A stretch of DNA of 64,000 bases, taken from Kovacikia minuta CCNUW1 (GTDB lineage Bacteria; Cyanobacteriota; Cyanobacteriia; Leptolyngbyales; Leptolyngbyaceae). The notes under the pieces were generated by a model, which saw only the letters and a list, made by a program, of their open reading frames with translations, was not told the origin of the DNA and made no database searches. Below are positions 36,196-45,223 of the stretch, piece by piece. The stretch covers positions 5,714,536 to 5,778,535 of the forward strand of contig NZ_CP083582.1 of NCBI RefSeq assembly GCF_020091585.1, written 5' to 3'. The translations under genes were made by a program, and so were the position numbers. How positions within the stretch are numbered: the stretch's first letter is position 1; each line of letters starts with the position of its first letter.

Positions 36196-37320
36196 TTACT
36201 GCTCGATCGCCCCTTCTGCCTGCTGCAAGCGCTTCATGGCTCTGGTAAGATTCTGGCGTGCCCGTTCATCATCGGGATTTAGTTCAAGCACTTTGTTGAA
36301 GCTGGCGATCGCGTCCTGAAACCGCTCCAGACTCAGGAATGCGCTGCCTCGATTGTTCCAGGCTTTATGATCCTCAGGGCGTACTTCAATTGCCCGATCG
36401 TAGCTGGCGATTGCGTCCTCAAACCGTTCCAGGTTTTTGAGTGCAACTCCCCGGTTAAACCAGGCTTCGTAATGATCGGGTTTAAATTTCACCGCCTGGT
36501 CATAGCTGGCAATCGCCCCCTGATAATCGCCTAATTTCAACAGGCAACTGCCACAGCCATACCAGAACCGCGAATCCTCTGGTTGGTAGGAGATCGCCTT
36601 GTCGTAACCGACGATCGCATGTTTGTGCCGCCCCAAACTCTTCAGACAAACCGCCCATTGATACCAGGACTCAGCATCATCCGGCTTCAGCCCCAGGGCT
36701 TTGTCATAACTGGCGATCGCTGCCTCATAGTCCCCCAACTGTCTGAGACAGTCTCCCCGCCCACTATAGGCCTCCCAATAGTCAGCCTTTAGTTCCAGGG
36801 CTTTATTGAAATGCTTGATTGCGCTTTCATACCGCCCCGTGGAGTAAAGGGCAAACGCCTGGGTGTACCAGGCATCGGCAAAATCCGGTTGCAGATCCAG
36901 CGCCAATTGAAGCGTCGCGACTGCCTTTTGATAGTTACCCGCTACGTATTGCACCAGCCCCAGGCAGTAATGGGCATGGGGAAAGTTTGGCTCAAGCTCA
37001 ATCACCTTACTGAAGCTGACGATCGCCTTTTCGTACTGCCCAATTCCATAGGCAGCCCGACCCAGACTGTAATAAGCCACAGGAGCATGGGAGTTCAGCT
37101 TAATCGCAGTTTCATAGCAGGCGATCGCTTCTGCCTGCCGCCCCAAATGGCTCAATACGGTGCCCTTTTCATTCCAGGCATCATAATGACCAGGCTGAAG
37201 CTGAATCGTTTGCTCAAATTGAGCGATCGCCCCCTCATACGCTCCCTGTTGACTTAATTCCAGTCCTTTCTGAAAAACGTCTTCCGCATTAACGTTTTCA
37301 GTTTGCACCATCTGACTCAT
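36196..37320 (-). CDS. Tetratricopeptide repeat protein
   Basis: A 374-residue protein made almost entirely of about ten TPR units of 34 residues, each with the W/Y-G-Y-A-P-type pattern (for example GDYEAAIASYDKALGLKPDDAESWYQWAVCL). There is no signal peptide or enzymatic domain, so it is probably a cytoplasmic scaffold for protein binding. The final residues (RQNLTRAMKRLQQAEGAIEQ) form a capping helix. It is transcribed alone; partners cannot be inferred from neighbours. Confidence 0.9.
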   Translation of the reverse strand: MSQMVQTENVNAEDVFQKGLELSQQGAYEGAIAQFEQTIQLQPGHYDAWNEKGTVLSHLGRQAEAIACYETAIKLNSHAPVAYYSLGRAAYGIGQYEKAIVSFSKVIELEPNFPHAHYCLGLVQYVAGNYQKAVATLQLALDLQPDFADAWYTQAFALYSTGRYESAIKHFNKALELKADYWEAYSGRGDCLRQLGDYEAAIASYDKALGLKPDDAESWYQWAVCLKSLGRHKHAIVGYDKAISYQPEDSRFWYGCGSCLLKLGDYQGAIASYDQAVKFKPDHYEAWFNRGVALKNLERFEDAIASYDRAIEVRPEDHKAWNNRGSAFLSLERFQDAIASFNKVLELNPDDERARQNLTRAMKRLQQAEGAIEQ

Positions 37321-37434
37321 AGAACTTTAAGGGTTCCCCACCCGGCACGTCTCTCGTTCTAGCGTTCCCAATTCAGAGGGATCAGCGACAGTGGAGGGTG
37401 GGGGGTGGGAGGTGGGGAGTGGGGAGTTAATTTT

Positions 37435-37517
37435 TATCCTTCATCCCTCATCCCTCATCCCTCATTCCTCATCCCTCATCCCTCATCCCTCATCCCTCAT
37501 CCCTCATCCCCCATCCC
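37435..37517. repeat. Heptameric tandem repeat array (CATCCCT)
   Basis: About eleven direct copies of a 7-base unit near CATCCCT, with few variants (CATTCCT, CCATCCC), end exactly at the stop codon of the AhpD-like gene (37518). Same unit as at 26504-26560. It is a simple tandem repeat, with no unique spacers, so it is not a CRISPR array. Confidence 0.92.
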
Positions 37518-37850
37518 TTACATCGCCACCTCTCTAACGTGATCCAACATCTGAAGCCCATGCACAAGCGAAGCGCCACCCCGAATGGCAGTGGCTACAT
37601 GGACAGCCTCGGTCATTTGCTCCAGGTCTGCACCTTGTTGAAGGCATTCCTTACTGTAGGCATCTATGCAGTAGGGGCACTGAACCGTATGGGATACGGC
37701 GAGGGCAATCAAGGCTTTTTCCCGGACTGAGAGTGCCCCTTCAGCAAAGACTGCACCGTAATAGGCAAAAAATTTTTCTGCCAGTTCCGGGCTACCTTCG
37801 CCGATTTGCCCAAAGTTTGGCAAGTGTTCTGGTTTGTAGTATTGTTCCAT
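37518..37850 (-). CDS. AhpD/carboxymuconolactone decarboxylase-like protein (arsenosugar-associated type)
   Basis: A 110-residue all-helical AhpD-like protein with a redox CPYC pair (Cys58, Cys61) in HTVQCPYCIDAYSKECL, followed by the conserved TEAVHVATAIRGGASLVHGLQM. The N-terminus EQYYKPEHLPNFGQIGEGSPELAEKFFAYYGAVFAEGALS resembles proteins encoded beside the arsenosugar synthesis genes arsM and arsS. Those partners are not in this window, so an arsenic role is only suggested by sequence type. Such proteins act as small thiol peroxidases or disulfide reductants. GGTTTTCTCC-like sequence precedes the ATG on the gene strand as GGAGAAAACC. Confidence 0.82.
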   Translation of the reverse strand: MEQYYKPEHLPNFGQIGEGSPELAEKFFAYYGAVFAEGALSVREKALIALAVSHTVQCPYCIDAYSKECLQQGADLEQMTEAVHVATAIRGGASLVHGLQMLDHVREVAM

Positions 37851-37950
37851 TGGTTTTCTCCTTTAAGGTTCTGCCTTCTGCCCTCTGCCTTTTGTTCAAC
37901 TTTTAGTTCCCGCCTCCTGACTCCTCTGATCACAATCCTTCAAGAGTAAT

Positions 37951-38043
37951 ATCGCAGTCCGAATTCATTTATAAAATGGAGGGGCTTTGTGAAAAAGGTT
38001 TTTATCGAAAACCTTGTTCATAATCCAGATAGGATCGCTATAG
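37951..38043. mobile_element. MITE-like element, family A, copy 3 (inverted)
   Basis: A 93-base element with ends TATCGCAGTCC and GGATCGCTATA. Read on the minus strand, it aligns along its length with 11658-11749, including the inner AAGGTTTT/AAAACCTT hairpin and the CACAAAGCCC stretch. Confidence 0.7.
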
Positions 38044-38166
38044 CACTAAGCAACATTTACATTGCACTTTAATGACTGGTAGCCATCGCCATAAAATTAA
38101 AACATCCTGAATCGCTGCAACACTCTGCCGCTGGCAATTAGTTCCCTGACCTCTGCCCCCTGTTAT

Positions 38167-38889
38167 ATGACTCCAGAACAACAGCAAGAAGTATTACGAC
38201 TCCGTGATTTGAAACTGTCCCCCAAACAAATTGCTCAGAAATTGGGGTTGCGCCCGGCGGAAGTAACCGCGATCGTCAAAAGGCATGCGGAGGAAGAAAC
38301 CGTAGCGCGCGTTGCAAGGGGTGAGATGGCTCCCCTTGAACATTGCCTGATTAACGCGCATGCAGCCCAACGATTTTTTGATCCCAAAGGGAAGGGGGTG
38401 TTTGGTAAACAGCCCGATGAGCAAGATGGCGTCGGTGGTATGGCTCAAATCTTTGTTACCCGTGTGGAGCGCAACCAGTATTTGGTCGGGAGCTATCTGG
38501 TGGATTACTGGTGTCTGGGAGTGAAGGATTGCTTTGGGCCGCGTAAGCTCGATCGCACTAAATACGAATCAATGGTGCGGTTGGCGTATGAAAACTTTGA
38601 CCAGGATTACCAGGAAATTACCCTGGAGCAAGCCCAATCCCTTATTTTCGGTGCCGCAGATTATGCTGCCAGTTTGGGGTTTCAGCCCCATCGAGATTTT
38701 GAGCAGGCGCGAACCCACCTGGGTCGGCCGCCTGAAAAACTCCTTGATTTGAAGTTTGGGCGCAGGGGAAGACCCTATTACATCAGTGGTCCCTATGATC
38801 AGCCCAATCGCATCATTGCCACCCTGAGGGAACATGTGGGAGAGGGCAACTTTGACGTTGTGATTGCAGGTTCAGATCTTAGCTTTTAG
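38167..38889 (+). CDS. Conserved HTH-headed protein of unknown function
   Basis: A 240-residue protein. LKLSPKQIAQKLGLRPAEVTAIVKRH (residues 15-40) is a good helix-turn-helix of the sigma-region-4/resolvase type. The rest (AQIFVTRVERNQYLVGSYLVDYWCLGVKDCFGPRKLD; DFEQARTHLG) is a conserved alpha/beta region with no motif I can name; two cysteines (WCLGVKDC) are close together. It ends DVVIAGSDLSF. It is probably a cytosolic DNA- or nucleic-acid-binding protein. No operon partner is evident. Confidence 0.65.
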   Translation: MTPEQQQEVLRLRDLKLSPKQIAQKLGLRPAEVTAIVKRHAEEETVARVARGEMAPLEHCLINAHAAQRFFDPKGKGVFGKQPDEQDGVGGMAQIFVTRVERNQYLVGSYLVDYWCLGVKDCFGPRKLDRTKYESMVRLAYENFDQDYQEITLEQAQSLIFGAADYAASLGFQPHRDFEQARTHLGRPPEKLLDLKFGRRGRPYYISGPYDQPNRIIATLREHVGEGNFDVVIAGSDLSF

Positions 38890-38946
38890 ATAATTTTACC
38901 AAGGGCTTCACCTGAATTCCCTCCACCTCACACCCAAACCACAGGA

Positions 38947-40278
38947 CTATCCACCGGAGCAGGTTTGAATCAGTTCCTCTACCCCACTCACGGGTAGGAT
39001 TGGCGTATTGAGATGTTTTGTCAGATCCGCAACCGTCATGTCATCCAGAAATCGGGTGTCTCCCTGCTTCAACATTAGCGATGGCAATAGAACCCCATCC
39101 CCCAGGGATTCTCCTTGTAACGCCTGAAGAATATCCTGCCCAGTTAACAATCCTGTTACCGTAATGGACTGCCCCCAGTAATCACTGGCAAGGGCAACCA
39201 GCCGCACTTCCAGATCTTCCACCTGATTCAAACGGTGTAGAATCGGTTGAAAAGCTTGCTCTACCGCGTTCCCCACAACCCAGGTCAATCGCCGGGGGAA
39301 AGTAAGGCGCTTGGGTAACTTGCGCGCAGCGACTTGAAATTGCTTGAGAAATTGTCGGATTGACCCGACTCCATTACCAATCTGGGGATAGTCTTCATAG
39401 TGGGACTCTGGAGGCAACTCCTGTCCGGCAATCAAAAACCACTCATCGGCTAACCAGGCAAAGGTCGAGCCAATCTGTTGCTGAAACTTGATTTGCAGAT
39501 CCTGTATCTGGGCAATTACTTCCTGCGCCTTCTCACGATTCACGGGCACCAGGTTGTCTTCCCTGGGGCGGAAGCGTGTCAATCCCACCGGTACAACTGC
39601 CACCGAGGAGATCGGGGGCATTTCTCCCTGATGAAATTGAGCCAGATCCAACAGGGTGCGGGTCAGATGCTCGCGATCGTTAATGCCCGGACAAAGCACA
39701 ACCTGGGCATGGATTTGTAACCGACGTTCCTGAAACCACCGAATGTGCTCCAAAATCTTTCCAGCACGGGGATTTTTCAGAAGCCGAATCCGGACTTCTG
39801 GTTCCGTTGCATGGACGGAAACATACAGCGGCGACAGGCGCATTTGCTCAATCCGATCCCACTCTCGCTGGCTCAGGTTCGTCAGGGTCAGGTAACTGCC
39901 ATAGAGAAAGCTGAGGCGGTAATCATCATCTTTCAGGTAAAGCGTTTCCCGTTTTCCGGGCGGTTGCTGATCGATAAAGCAAAAGGGACAGCGATTGTTG
40001 CACTGGATTAAACCATCAAACAGCGCTGTGTCAAACTCCAGTCCCAAATCTTCGTCGTAGTCCTTCTCGATTTCGACTTGATGCGTTTTGCCGGTTGCAT
40101 CCAAAACTTCCAGTTCCAATACCTCGTCGGCACAGAGAAATTGATAGTCAATTAAGTCGCGGGGACGCTGACCATTAATCGCAACGAGCCGATCGCCTAC
40201 CTCAAACCCAATTTCCGCCGCGATCGAATCTGGCAACACAGCAGTAATCAAAGCTGGACGAATCGAGGTTTCGCTCAT
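38947..40278 (-). CDS. PDZ/radical SAM protein (DUF512, TIGR03279-like)
   Basis: A 443-residue protein of a conserved cyanobacterial family. A PDZ-like domain occupies about residues 8-75 (PALITAVLPDSIAAEIGFEVGDRLVAINGQ), then a radical SAM core with the iron-sulfur cysteines C93, C97 and C100 in CNNRCPFCFIDQ, and a DUF512 C-terminal domain. The reaction is unknown. The ATG at 40278 (MSETSIRPALIT) is preferred; an upstream in-frame ATG at 40311 would add 11 residues not typical of the family. Confidence 0.9.
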   Translation of the reverse strand: MSETSIRPALITAVLPDSIAAEIGFEVGDRLVAINGQRPRDLIDYQFLCADEVLELEVLDATGKTHQVEIEKDYDEDLGLEFDTALFDGLIQCNNRCPFCFIDQQPPGKRETLYLKDDDYRLSFLYGSYLTLTNLSQREWDRIEQMRLSPLYVSVHATEPEVRIRLLKNPRAGKILEHIRWFQERRLQIHAQVVLCPGINDREHLTRTLLDLAQFHQGEMPPISSVAVVPVGLTRFRPREDNLVPVNREKAQEVIAQIQDLQIKFQQQIGSTFAWLADEWFLIAGQELPPESHYEDYPQIGNGVGSIRQFLKQFQVAARKLPKRLTFPRRLTWVVGNAVEQAFQPILHRLNQVEDLEVRLVALASDYWGQSITVTGLLTGQDILQALQGESLGDGVLLPSLMLKQGDTRFLDDMTVADLTKHLNTPILPVSGVEELIQTCSGG

Positions 40279-40422
40279 GGGTAGGACAAATGAAGGGTAA
40301 AAAACCTTCAAGATTCAGAAGGATTGAGCAAGAAAAAAAGGGATTTTATCCCTCCCTTCTCTATTTTGCACGTTTCGCTCCTATTTACGCTTCACACCCT
40401 GTGTTCTAGTCCACGTCCACAA

Positions 40423-40935
40423 CTAGGGAATGATATTTGACTCATCGGCAAAGCCATGATTATCGTCCCTGTTATTTGGCTGGCGGGGTATTCTGGGTCT
40501 GACTCCTAACGGAGTGCAATCGTCATCCTCACCAAAGTCATTTTCATCCCTAAAATTGGAAACTTGGTCTGGCATTGCAAATGGAATCGTAGCATCCTGG
40601 CTATCGCCAATCCATGCTTCAAATTCATCATTTTCCCTGGATGGGATTTGCTGAATGTAACGATACACAGATGCGTTGACAACACGCAAGATCTCCTGAA
40701 GGGCATCTAAGCGCTGCTGCACTTCTTCCACCTTGACAGCAGGATAGGCGATCGCTGCCTTTAGATCTGCAACCTTCTCAATTGCTTGAGACTTCAAATC
40801 ACCAGGAATAAATTCTTCGTGGTCTCTCAAAGTCGCTTCATAGCTATAGAACAGGCAGTCTGCCTGATTTTTCAGTTCGATCAGTTTTTCGTACTGATTG
40901 TGATTGTCTGTAAATCCCTCCGAAAAAGCTTCCAT
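40423..40935 (-). CDS. Orphan protein resembling the Hsp70/DnaK C-terminal lid
   Basis: A 170-residue protein. Residues about 12-95 (NQYEKLIELKNQADCLFYSYEATLRDHEEFIPGD...EVQQRLDALQEILRVVNASVY) look like the helical lid of DnaK, which reads RNQADxLVYxxEKxLKELGDKxP...LxxALxxLxxxxY. The remainder is acidic and Asn-rich, ending ADESNIIP, and is probably disordered. There is no ATPase or substrate-binding domain, and the upstream sequence does not extend the frame into one. It may be a degenerate dnaK3-type remnant or a real small cochaperone. I cannot decide from sequence alone. Confidence 0.6.
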   Translation of the reverse strand: MEAFSEGFTDNHNQYEKLIELKNQADCLFYSYEATLRDHEEFIPGDLKSQAIEKVADLKAAIAYPAVKVEEVQQRLDALQEILRVVNASVYRYIQQIPSRENDEFEAWIGDSQDATIPFAMPDQVSNFRDENDFGEDDDCTPLGVRPRIPRQPNNRDDNHGFADESNIIP

Positions 40936-40970
40936 ACCCTCTGCCCTCTGCCTCCTGCCTTCTGCCTTCC

Positions 40971-41864
40971 CTAGCGCATCGCTCCATTAACAAGGGCGAC
41001 CAGCAGCATGGTTCCAAATGCTAGCCGATACCAGACAAAAACCCATGTGTTTTGGCGTTGGAGAAAGCGCATCAGCCACGCGATCGATAAATAGGAAAAG
41101 ATGAAGGCTGAAATAATTCCGACAATTAAAGCTACCAGAACTTCCGGGTGATGAAACGCCTCCCTGGCTTCGTAGAGCGTGGCAATCGCCAGAGTGGGAA
41201 TCCCCAACAAGAAAGAAAACCGGGCAGCGGTTTCCCGTTGCAGTCCCAAAAACAATGCGGTTGTCAGGGTTGATCCCGATCGGGAAGCACCTGGGATCAA
41301 CGCCACCATTTGGCCCAAACCGACTAAAATCCCATCCCTAATTTCAAGGGAATCAAACCCACGTTTCCGTTTACCGACTTTTTCTGCCAGCCCCAGCAGC
41401 AACGCCATCACGATCGACATGATGCCAATCGCACCCGCACCTTCCAACAAAGCCTGGACATTTTCGGGAAGCACCTTCTTGTACAGCAAACCTCCGATCA
41501 ATGCAGGTAAGGTTCCAATGGCAATTCCCACCAGCAGTTTCCATTCTTCCCGTTCCCACTGTTTGCGCTGAAATGCTGCCCATCCACCCTGCAAGATTTG
41601 CCGGATGTCTGACCAGAAATAGAGAACAACGGCAACCACGCTGCCAAATTGGATCGCATCGACAAAATACTTTGCTCCCAGAAGTTCCCAGTTAAATAGC
41701 CTCGTAAATACGAGCAAATGGGCAGTACTGCTAATCGGCAAAAATTCTGTAATTCCCTGAACCAGCCCCAGGACGATCGCCTGGAACACGCCCTGTAACA
41801 ACCCAAGATTAGGGGATGCGGCTGCTTGAGTTTCAGCAAGTAACCCATAGCCCATGTTCAGCAT
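40971..41864 (-). CDS. uppP: Undecaprenyl-diphosphatase UppP (BacA family)
   Basis: A polytopic membrane phosphatase that recycles undecaprenyl pyrophosphate to the monophosphate carrier used for peptidoglycan and O-antigen. Signature elements are AIVLGLVQGITEFLPISSTAHL and the catalytic region ALIPGASRSGSTLT with FSFLLGIPTLA after it. About eight hydrophobic segments are visible. The ATG at 41864 is preferred, since GGGTGAGAG lies just before it; an ATG at 41921 would add 19 residues and one at 41855 would remove 3. The gene for the Hsp70-lid-like protein follows 35 bases downstream, with low-complexity sequence between. Confidence 0.93.
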   Translation of the reverse strand: MLNMGYGLLAETQAAASPNLGLLQGVFQAIVLGLVQGITEFLPISSTAHLLVFTRLFNWELLGAKYFVDAIQFGSVVAVVLYFWSDIRQILQGGWAAFQRKQWEREEWKLLVGIAIGTLPALIGGLLYKKVLPENVQALLEGAGAIGIMSIVMALLLGLAEKVGKRKRGFDSLEIRDGILVGLGQMVALIPGASRSGSTLTTALFLGLQRETAARFSFLLGIPTLAIATLYEAREAFHHPEVLVALIVGIISAFIFSYLSIAWLMRFLQRQNTWVFVWYRLAFGTMLLVALVNGAMR

Positions 41865-42306
41865 GGAACTCTCACCCAAACTTATTAATGAACTGAACAA
41901 GTCTAAATTTAGCCAAACCATTGCTTACTTCCCTAAATATTGAAACCCTAACCCGCCAGGATGACGATCGTGTTAAGGTACCCTGCCTAGTGTATAGACA
42001 CTTAGACCATTCAGTTATTTCAGCTGGGAGAACTGACGCAAAATTTAGAGGACTTTTAAGTTAGCCTCACACAGCAATATTGATGCCCCCAGGGGGGATA
42101 TTTGGGAAGATGTGCTATGTTAAACAAAGTAAATTAAATAAGAAATATTAACAATCCTTTGGTCTTCTATCCAATCCAACCCAAATCCGATTACGTCTCT
42201 GAGTCTCTCAATTACTCTCCCGCATTAAGCGAGACGGTGCTCCAAACCTCCAGCGAAGATTCTCAAACCAGGAAGCATTGGGTTTCTCTTTGCTGCCTCT
42301 ATCTTT

Positions 42307-42903
42307 TTGGTTTCGGTCCCTGTGTTTATTCAGACGCCCCTAGTGCGTCTGGTGCCGTGGGTTAGTTTGCTGCTGACCCCAGCCCTGGCAATGCTAGGAG
42401 TGTGGCTGCGATCGCGATTCCCGTCCCGTTGGTGGGGAGATTTGCTGCTGGGTTTCACCTGGACCTGGCTGGCAGGTGCCCTTTATTGGGGGTGGCTCCG
42501 GTGGGAACCCTTTTTGCACCTGCCAGTGGAGGCGATCGGGGTACCGTTTGCAGTTTGGGGGATCATTCAACGACGGAATCAAATTGGGCACTTTTTTTAT
42601 CTCGGCTCCCTTTTGGGGACAGCCATTACAGACTTATATTTCTATTTAGTTTCGCTCATTCCCTACTGGCGTATGTTAATGCAGTCTGAGGGAGAGTCGG
42701 TTCAGCCTATCTTTCAGGCTGCCCTGGCTCAGATGCAGACAACGTGGGGCATCACCTGGGCAGGGTTATTGGCAGGCGTGCTTTTAGGAGTTGGGATACT
42801 ACCATTACAGTTCCGACGATGCTATTGGTGGGCATTTAGTGGCGCAGTTTTAAGTACAATTCTGGTGGATGCATTATTTTGGTTAGCAGCCATAGCTGCC
42901 TGA
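42307..42903 (+). CDS. DUF3120 family membrane protein (N-terminus uncertain, possible frameshift)
   Basis: The frame encodes LVSVPVFIQTPLVRLVPWVSLLL... with about five hydrophobic segments and the DUF3120 region GDLLLGFTWTWLAGALYWGWLRWEPFLHLPVEAIGVPFAVW. The TTG at 42307 would start inside the first membrane helix. The same frame stays open upstream to 42229 without ATG or GTG (GSIGFLFAASIFLVSV). Another frame from a TTG at 42159 reads to TRKHW. Removing one G from GGG (42280-42282) would give HWFLFAASIFLVSVP, close to the usual head of DUF3120 proteins. So the gene may be broken by one base or have an unusual start. Function is unknown; plastid and cyanobacterial homologues exist. Confidence 0.7.
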   Translation: MVSVPVFIQTPLVRLVPWVSLLLTPALAMLGVWLRSRFPSRWWGDLLLGFTWTWLAGALYWGWLRWEPFLHLPVEAIGVPFAVWGIIQRRNQIGHFFYLGSLLGTAITDLYFYLVSLIPYWRMLMQSEGESVQPIFQAALAQMQTTWGITWAGLLAGVLLGVGILPLQFRRCYWWAFSGAVLSTILVDALFWLAAIAA

Positions 42904-43076
42904 GTCAGGTTAAGCTTTTGAGCAATTGCCCAGGGTTGCTTGCTCAGTTGATTTTTCTTCGATCGTCTCAAATTCTAAGATTTTGGAACGAATTTTATTT
43001 TGGCGTTTACACTGACATACAAAGGTGTGTCAGGATGCATCATAGGGTAGAAAGAAAATTTTGTTGCTAGTTTGTA

Positions 43077-44063
43077 GTGGTGACTTTACAACCCACTCCC
43101 CATCTTTTGTTGAGAACTGACTCCGGTAGTCGGCGGTTGCCACTTACGGGCAGTAATTGCTGGACTATCGGACGCAGTGAAGATAACAACTTTGTGCTGC
43201 CCGATCGTTGGATCTCGCGCAACCACGCCATGCTTCAATCGATGGAAACAGGGGAGTTTTACCTGATCGATTTGGGTAGTCGGAACGGCTCTTTTGTGAA
43301 TGGTCGTCGGGTTAGTATTCCGGTGACCTTGCACAATGGCGATCGTCTCACCTTCGGGCAAACCGAACTGGAGTTTTACTGCCCCCCTTCTAACCATCCC
43401 ACCGACCCATCGATTGGCTCGGATTCTAAGGAATTTACCGCTACCGCGACCCTCCACGTGCGCCGTTTGATTTCAGTCCTGGTGGTTGACATCCGAGATT
43501 TTACGGTCCTCACCCGGCAGCTTGATGAAAAAGTCCTCTCAGAGGTCATTGGAACCTGGTTCCGCCATGCTGGAGATATTATTCGAGAACATGGCAGTTG
43601 GGTTGATAAGTACATCGGCGATGCCGTCATGGCCATTTGGATTCATGGCACCCAGGGCGTTAGTAGTGATGAAATGATGCGTGTGTTCCGTGCCCTCAGC
43701 GCCCTCCACAAGATGACTAGTGACCTCTACAATCTTTACCCCCTGCCATTTCCCCTTCGGATTGGAGCGGGCATTAACACGGGCTACGCCATGGTGGGGA
43801 ACACTGGCAGTGGCGATCGTCCGGATTACACCGCCCTGGGTGATACAGTCAACGCCGCTTTTCGGCTAGAAACCTCAACCAAGCAAATTGGGTTAGATAT
43901 TGCGATCGGTGAAACCACCTATCAACATATCGACTCCTTTGGCAGCCAATCCTCAACTTTGTTCAAACACTATACCGTCCATCTCAAAGGGTACGACTTA
44001 CCGACTGTCGCCCATGCCTGCTCTTTCGCAGATTTAGACACTTTCCTGCATATCAAGAGCTAA
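43077..44063 (+). CDS. FHA domain-adenylate/guanylate cyclase fusion
   Basis: A 328-residue protein. The N-terminal FHA domain (about residues 20-100) has TIGRSEDNNFVLPD, ISRNHAML and IDLGSRNGSFVNG. It is followed by a class III nucleotide cyclase domain (about 130-310). The metal-binding Asp pair is in VVDIRDFT, KYIGDAVMAIW fits the second metal/substrate region, and PDYTALGDTVNAAFRLE holds the Asp typical of adenylate (not guanylate) selectivity and the Asn/Arg transition-state pair. So cAMP production under phosphothreonine control is likely. No membrane segment is visible. GTG at 43077 or 43080 is the start. Confidence 0.9.
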   Translation: MVTLQPTPHLLLRTDSGSRRLPLTGSNCWTIGRSEDNNFVLPDRWISRNHAMLQSMETGEFYLIDLGSRNGSFVNGRRVSIPVTLHNGDRLTFGQTELEFYCPPSNHPTDPSIGSDSKEFTATATLHVRRLISVLVVDIRDFTVLTRQLDEKVLSEVIGTWFRHAGDIIREHGSWVDKYIGDAVMAIWIHGTQGVSSDEMMRVFRALSALHKMTSDLYNLYPLPFPLRIGAGINTGYAMVGNTGSGDRPDYTALGDTVNAAFRLETSTKQIGLDIAIGETTYQHIDSFGSQSSTLFKHYTVHLKGYDLPTVAHACSFADLDTFLHIKS

Positions 44064-44460
44064 TAGGTAATAGGGAAGGATGAAGGATAGGGATAAGAGT
44101 TAAAAGCCACGCCCTGCCCATTTTGCTAAAACCTGGGGGTTTAAGCCTCAACCTGGACCGCGAGGTACCGTCCTGCGTCAAAACCTCCGCGGTTTGCGTA
44201 GGGCTTAAAATCTTGAGTTCAGCCACGAATAAGCAAGCTGTAGGTGGTGGGCGAGGAAGAATAACCCATGCAGAAATTCTCGTCTTTACCCCCTACCCGC
44301 TTCTAAGTTCTGCCGCCCTCTCCAGCACTCAAGATGCAAAGATTTGTAAATCACCCTCTTAGATAGACGTACCATGATGTGAGATGATATCTCGCAAGTG
44401 ATAGGCTCTAATAAACGCTATAAGTGGATTCCGTGCAAACAGGACGGGAGGAATAGATTC
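44064..44460. other. Intergenic region upstream of psbU
   Basis: No gene is supported. GTTTAAGCC...GGGCTTAAA (about 44140-44210) forms a weak inverted repeat. The AT-rich part near 44340-44400 is a plausible psbU promoter region. Confidence 0.4.
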
Positions 44461-44910
44461 ATGAAAAGTTTTTTTCGCCTGTTAACAATTCTAGGTGTGT
44501 TAATAGGCTGTTTAGGTTGGTTGGGAACGTCTCATAATGCTTTGGCTGCCAGTTTCCCTCAAATTCCCGTAGCTTTGAATGCAACGACTTTTACCCCCAA
44601 TTTGGTGGCGGTTGAAGGCGTTCGTGACGTTGTGGGAGAGAAGTTGGCTGGCGACTACGGCAAAAAGGTTGACCTGAATAATACAAATGTACGTGGCTTC
44701 CGCCAATATCCGGGGTTATACCCCAGTCTGGCAGGATTAATTGTCAAGAATGCGCCATACCAGAAAGTTGAGGATGTCCTCAAAATTCCGGGTGTCACCG
44801 AACGGCAGAAAGAAATCCTGCAAAGTAACCTGAGTAACTTTACGGTGACCGAAGTAGAAGAAGCACTGGTAGAAGGTGCTGACCGAATCAACAACGGCAT
44901 CTACCGTTAG
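44461..44910 (+). CDS. psbU: Photosystem II extrinsic protein PsbU
   Basis: A 149-residue precursor of the 12 kDa lumenal protein that stabilises the oxygen-evolving cluster of photosystem II. A signal peptide (about residues 1-29, ending HNALA) sends it to the thylakoid lumen. The mature part ([62 protein letters not shown]-like) shows the helix-hairpin-helix fold of PsbU. GGGAGG at 44446 precedes the ATG at 44461, so upstream in-frame codons are excluded. A terminator-like hairpin lies at 45151. It is monocistronic. Confidence 0.95.
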   Translation: MKSFFRLLTILGVLIGCLGWLGTSHNALAASFPQIPVALNATTFTPNLVAVEGVRDVVGEKLAGDYGKKVDLNNTNVRGFRQYPGLYPSLAGLIVKNAPYQKVEDVLKIPGVTERQKEILQSNLSNFTVTEVEEALVEGADRINNGIYR

Positions 44911-45150
44911 TACTTGAAACCAGCGACCTGGAAAGATTGGGTTGCAAGGAGCAGGTCTAACGTTCTTCAATGTTGGGTTTGTAACTTCAACCCGATCGAA
45001 CCAGAATCGAAGGATGGGGAATCCAATAACCTGCACCAGTAAGGTTTGATAACCAAATAAACCAAATCTGCAAAAGCAATGTTATTTAATTTCCACGTCC
45101 AGGTTTTTCAATAAAGGTTAGCTGCAAGCTTCACCTTCTTGAAGGATTTA

Positions 45151-45197
45151 ATTGCTCTATGCCCATTTTGCTGGTCAAGAGCAATTTTTGTTTTTTA
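45151..45197 (+). terminator. Rho-independent terminator between psbU and nadB
   Basis: ATTGCTCT (45151-45158) pairs with AGAGCAAT (45178-45185); the loop is 19 bases and TTTTGTTTTTT follows. It is 240 bases after psbU and just before nadB, so it ends readthrough from the left. Confidence 0.6.
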
Positions 45198-45223
45198 CTC
45201 TGGCTTAGGCCCCATCGCTACAA

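Noticed and set aside
37435-37517. Possible CRISPR-like array
   Set aside because: The unit is only 7 bases, repeats without unique spacers, and no cas gene is near. It is a simple heptameric tandem repeat.
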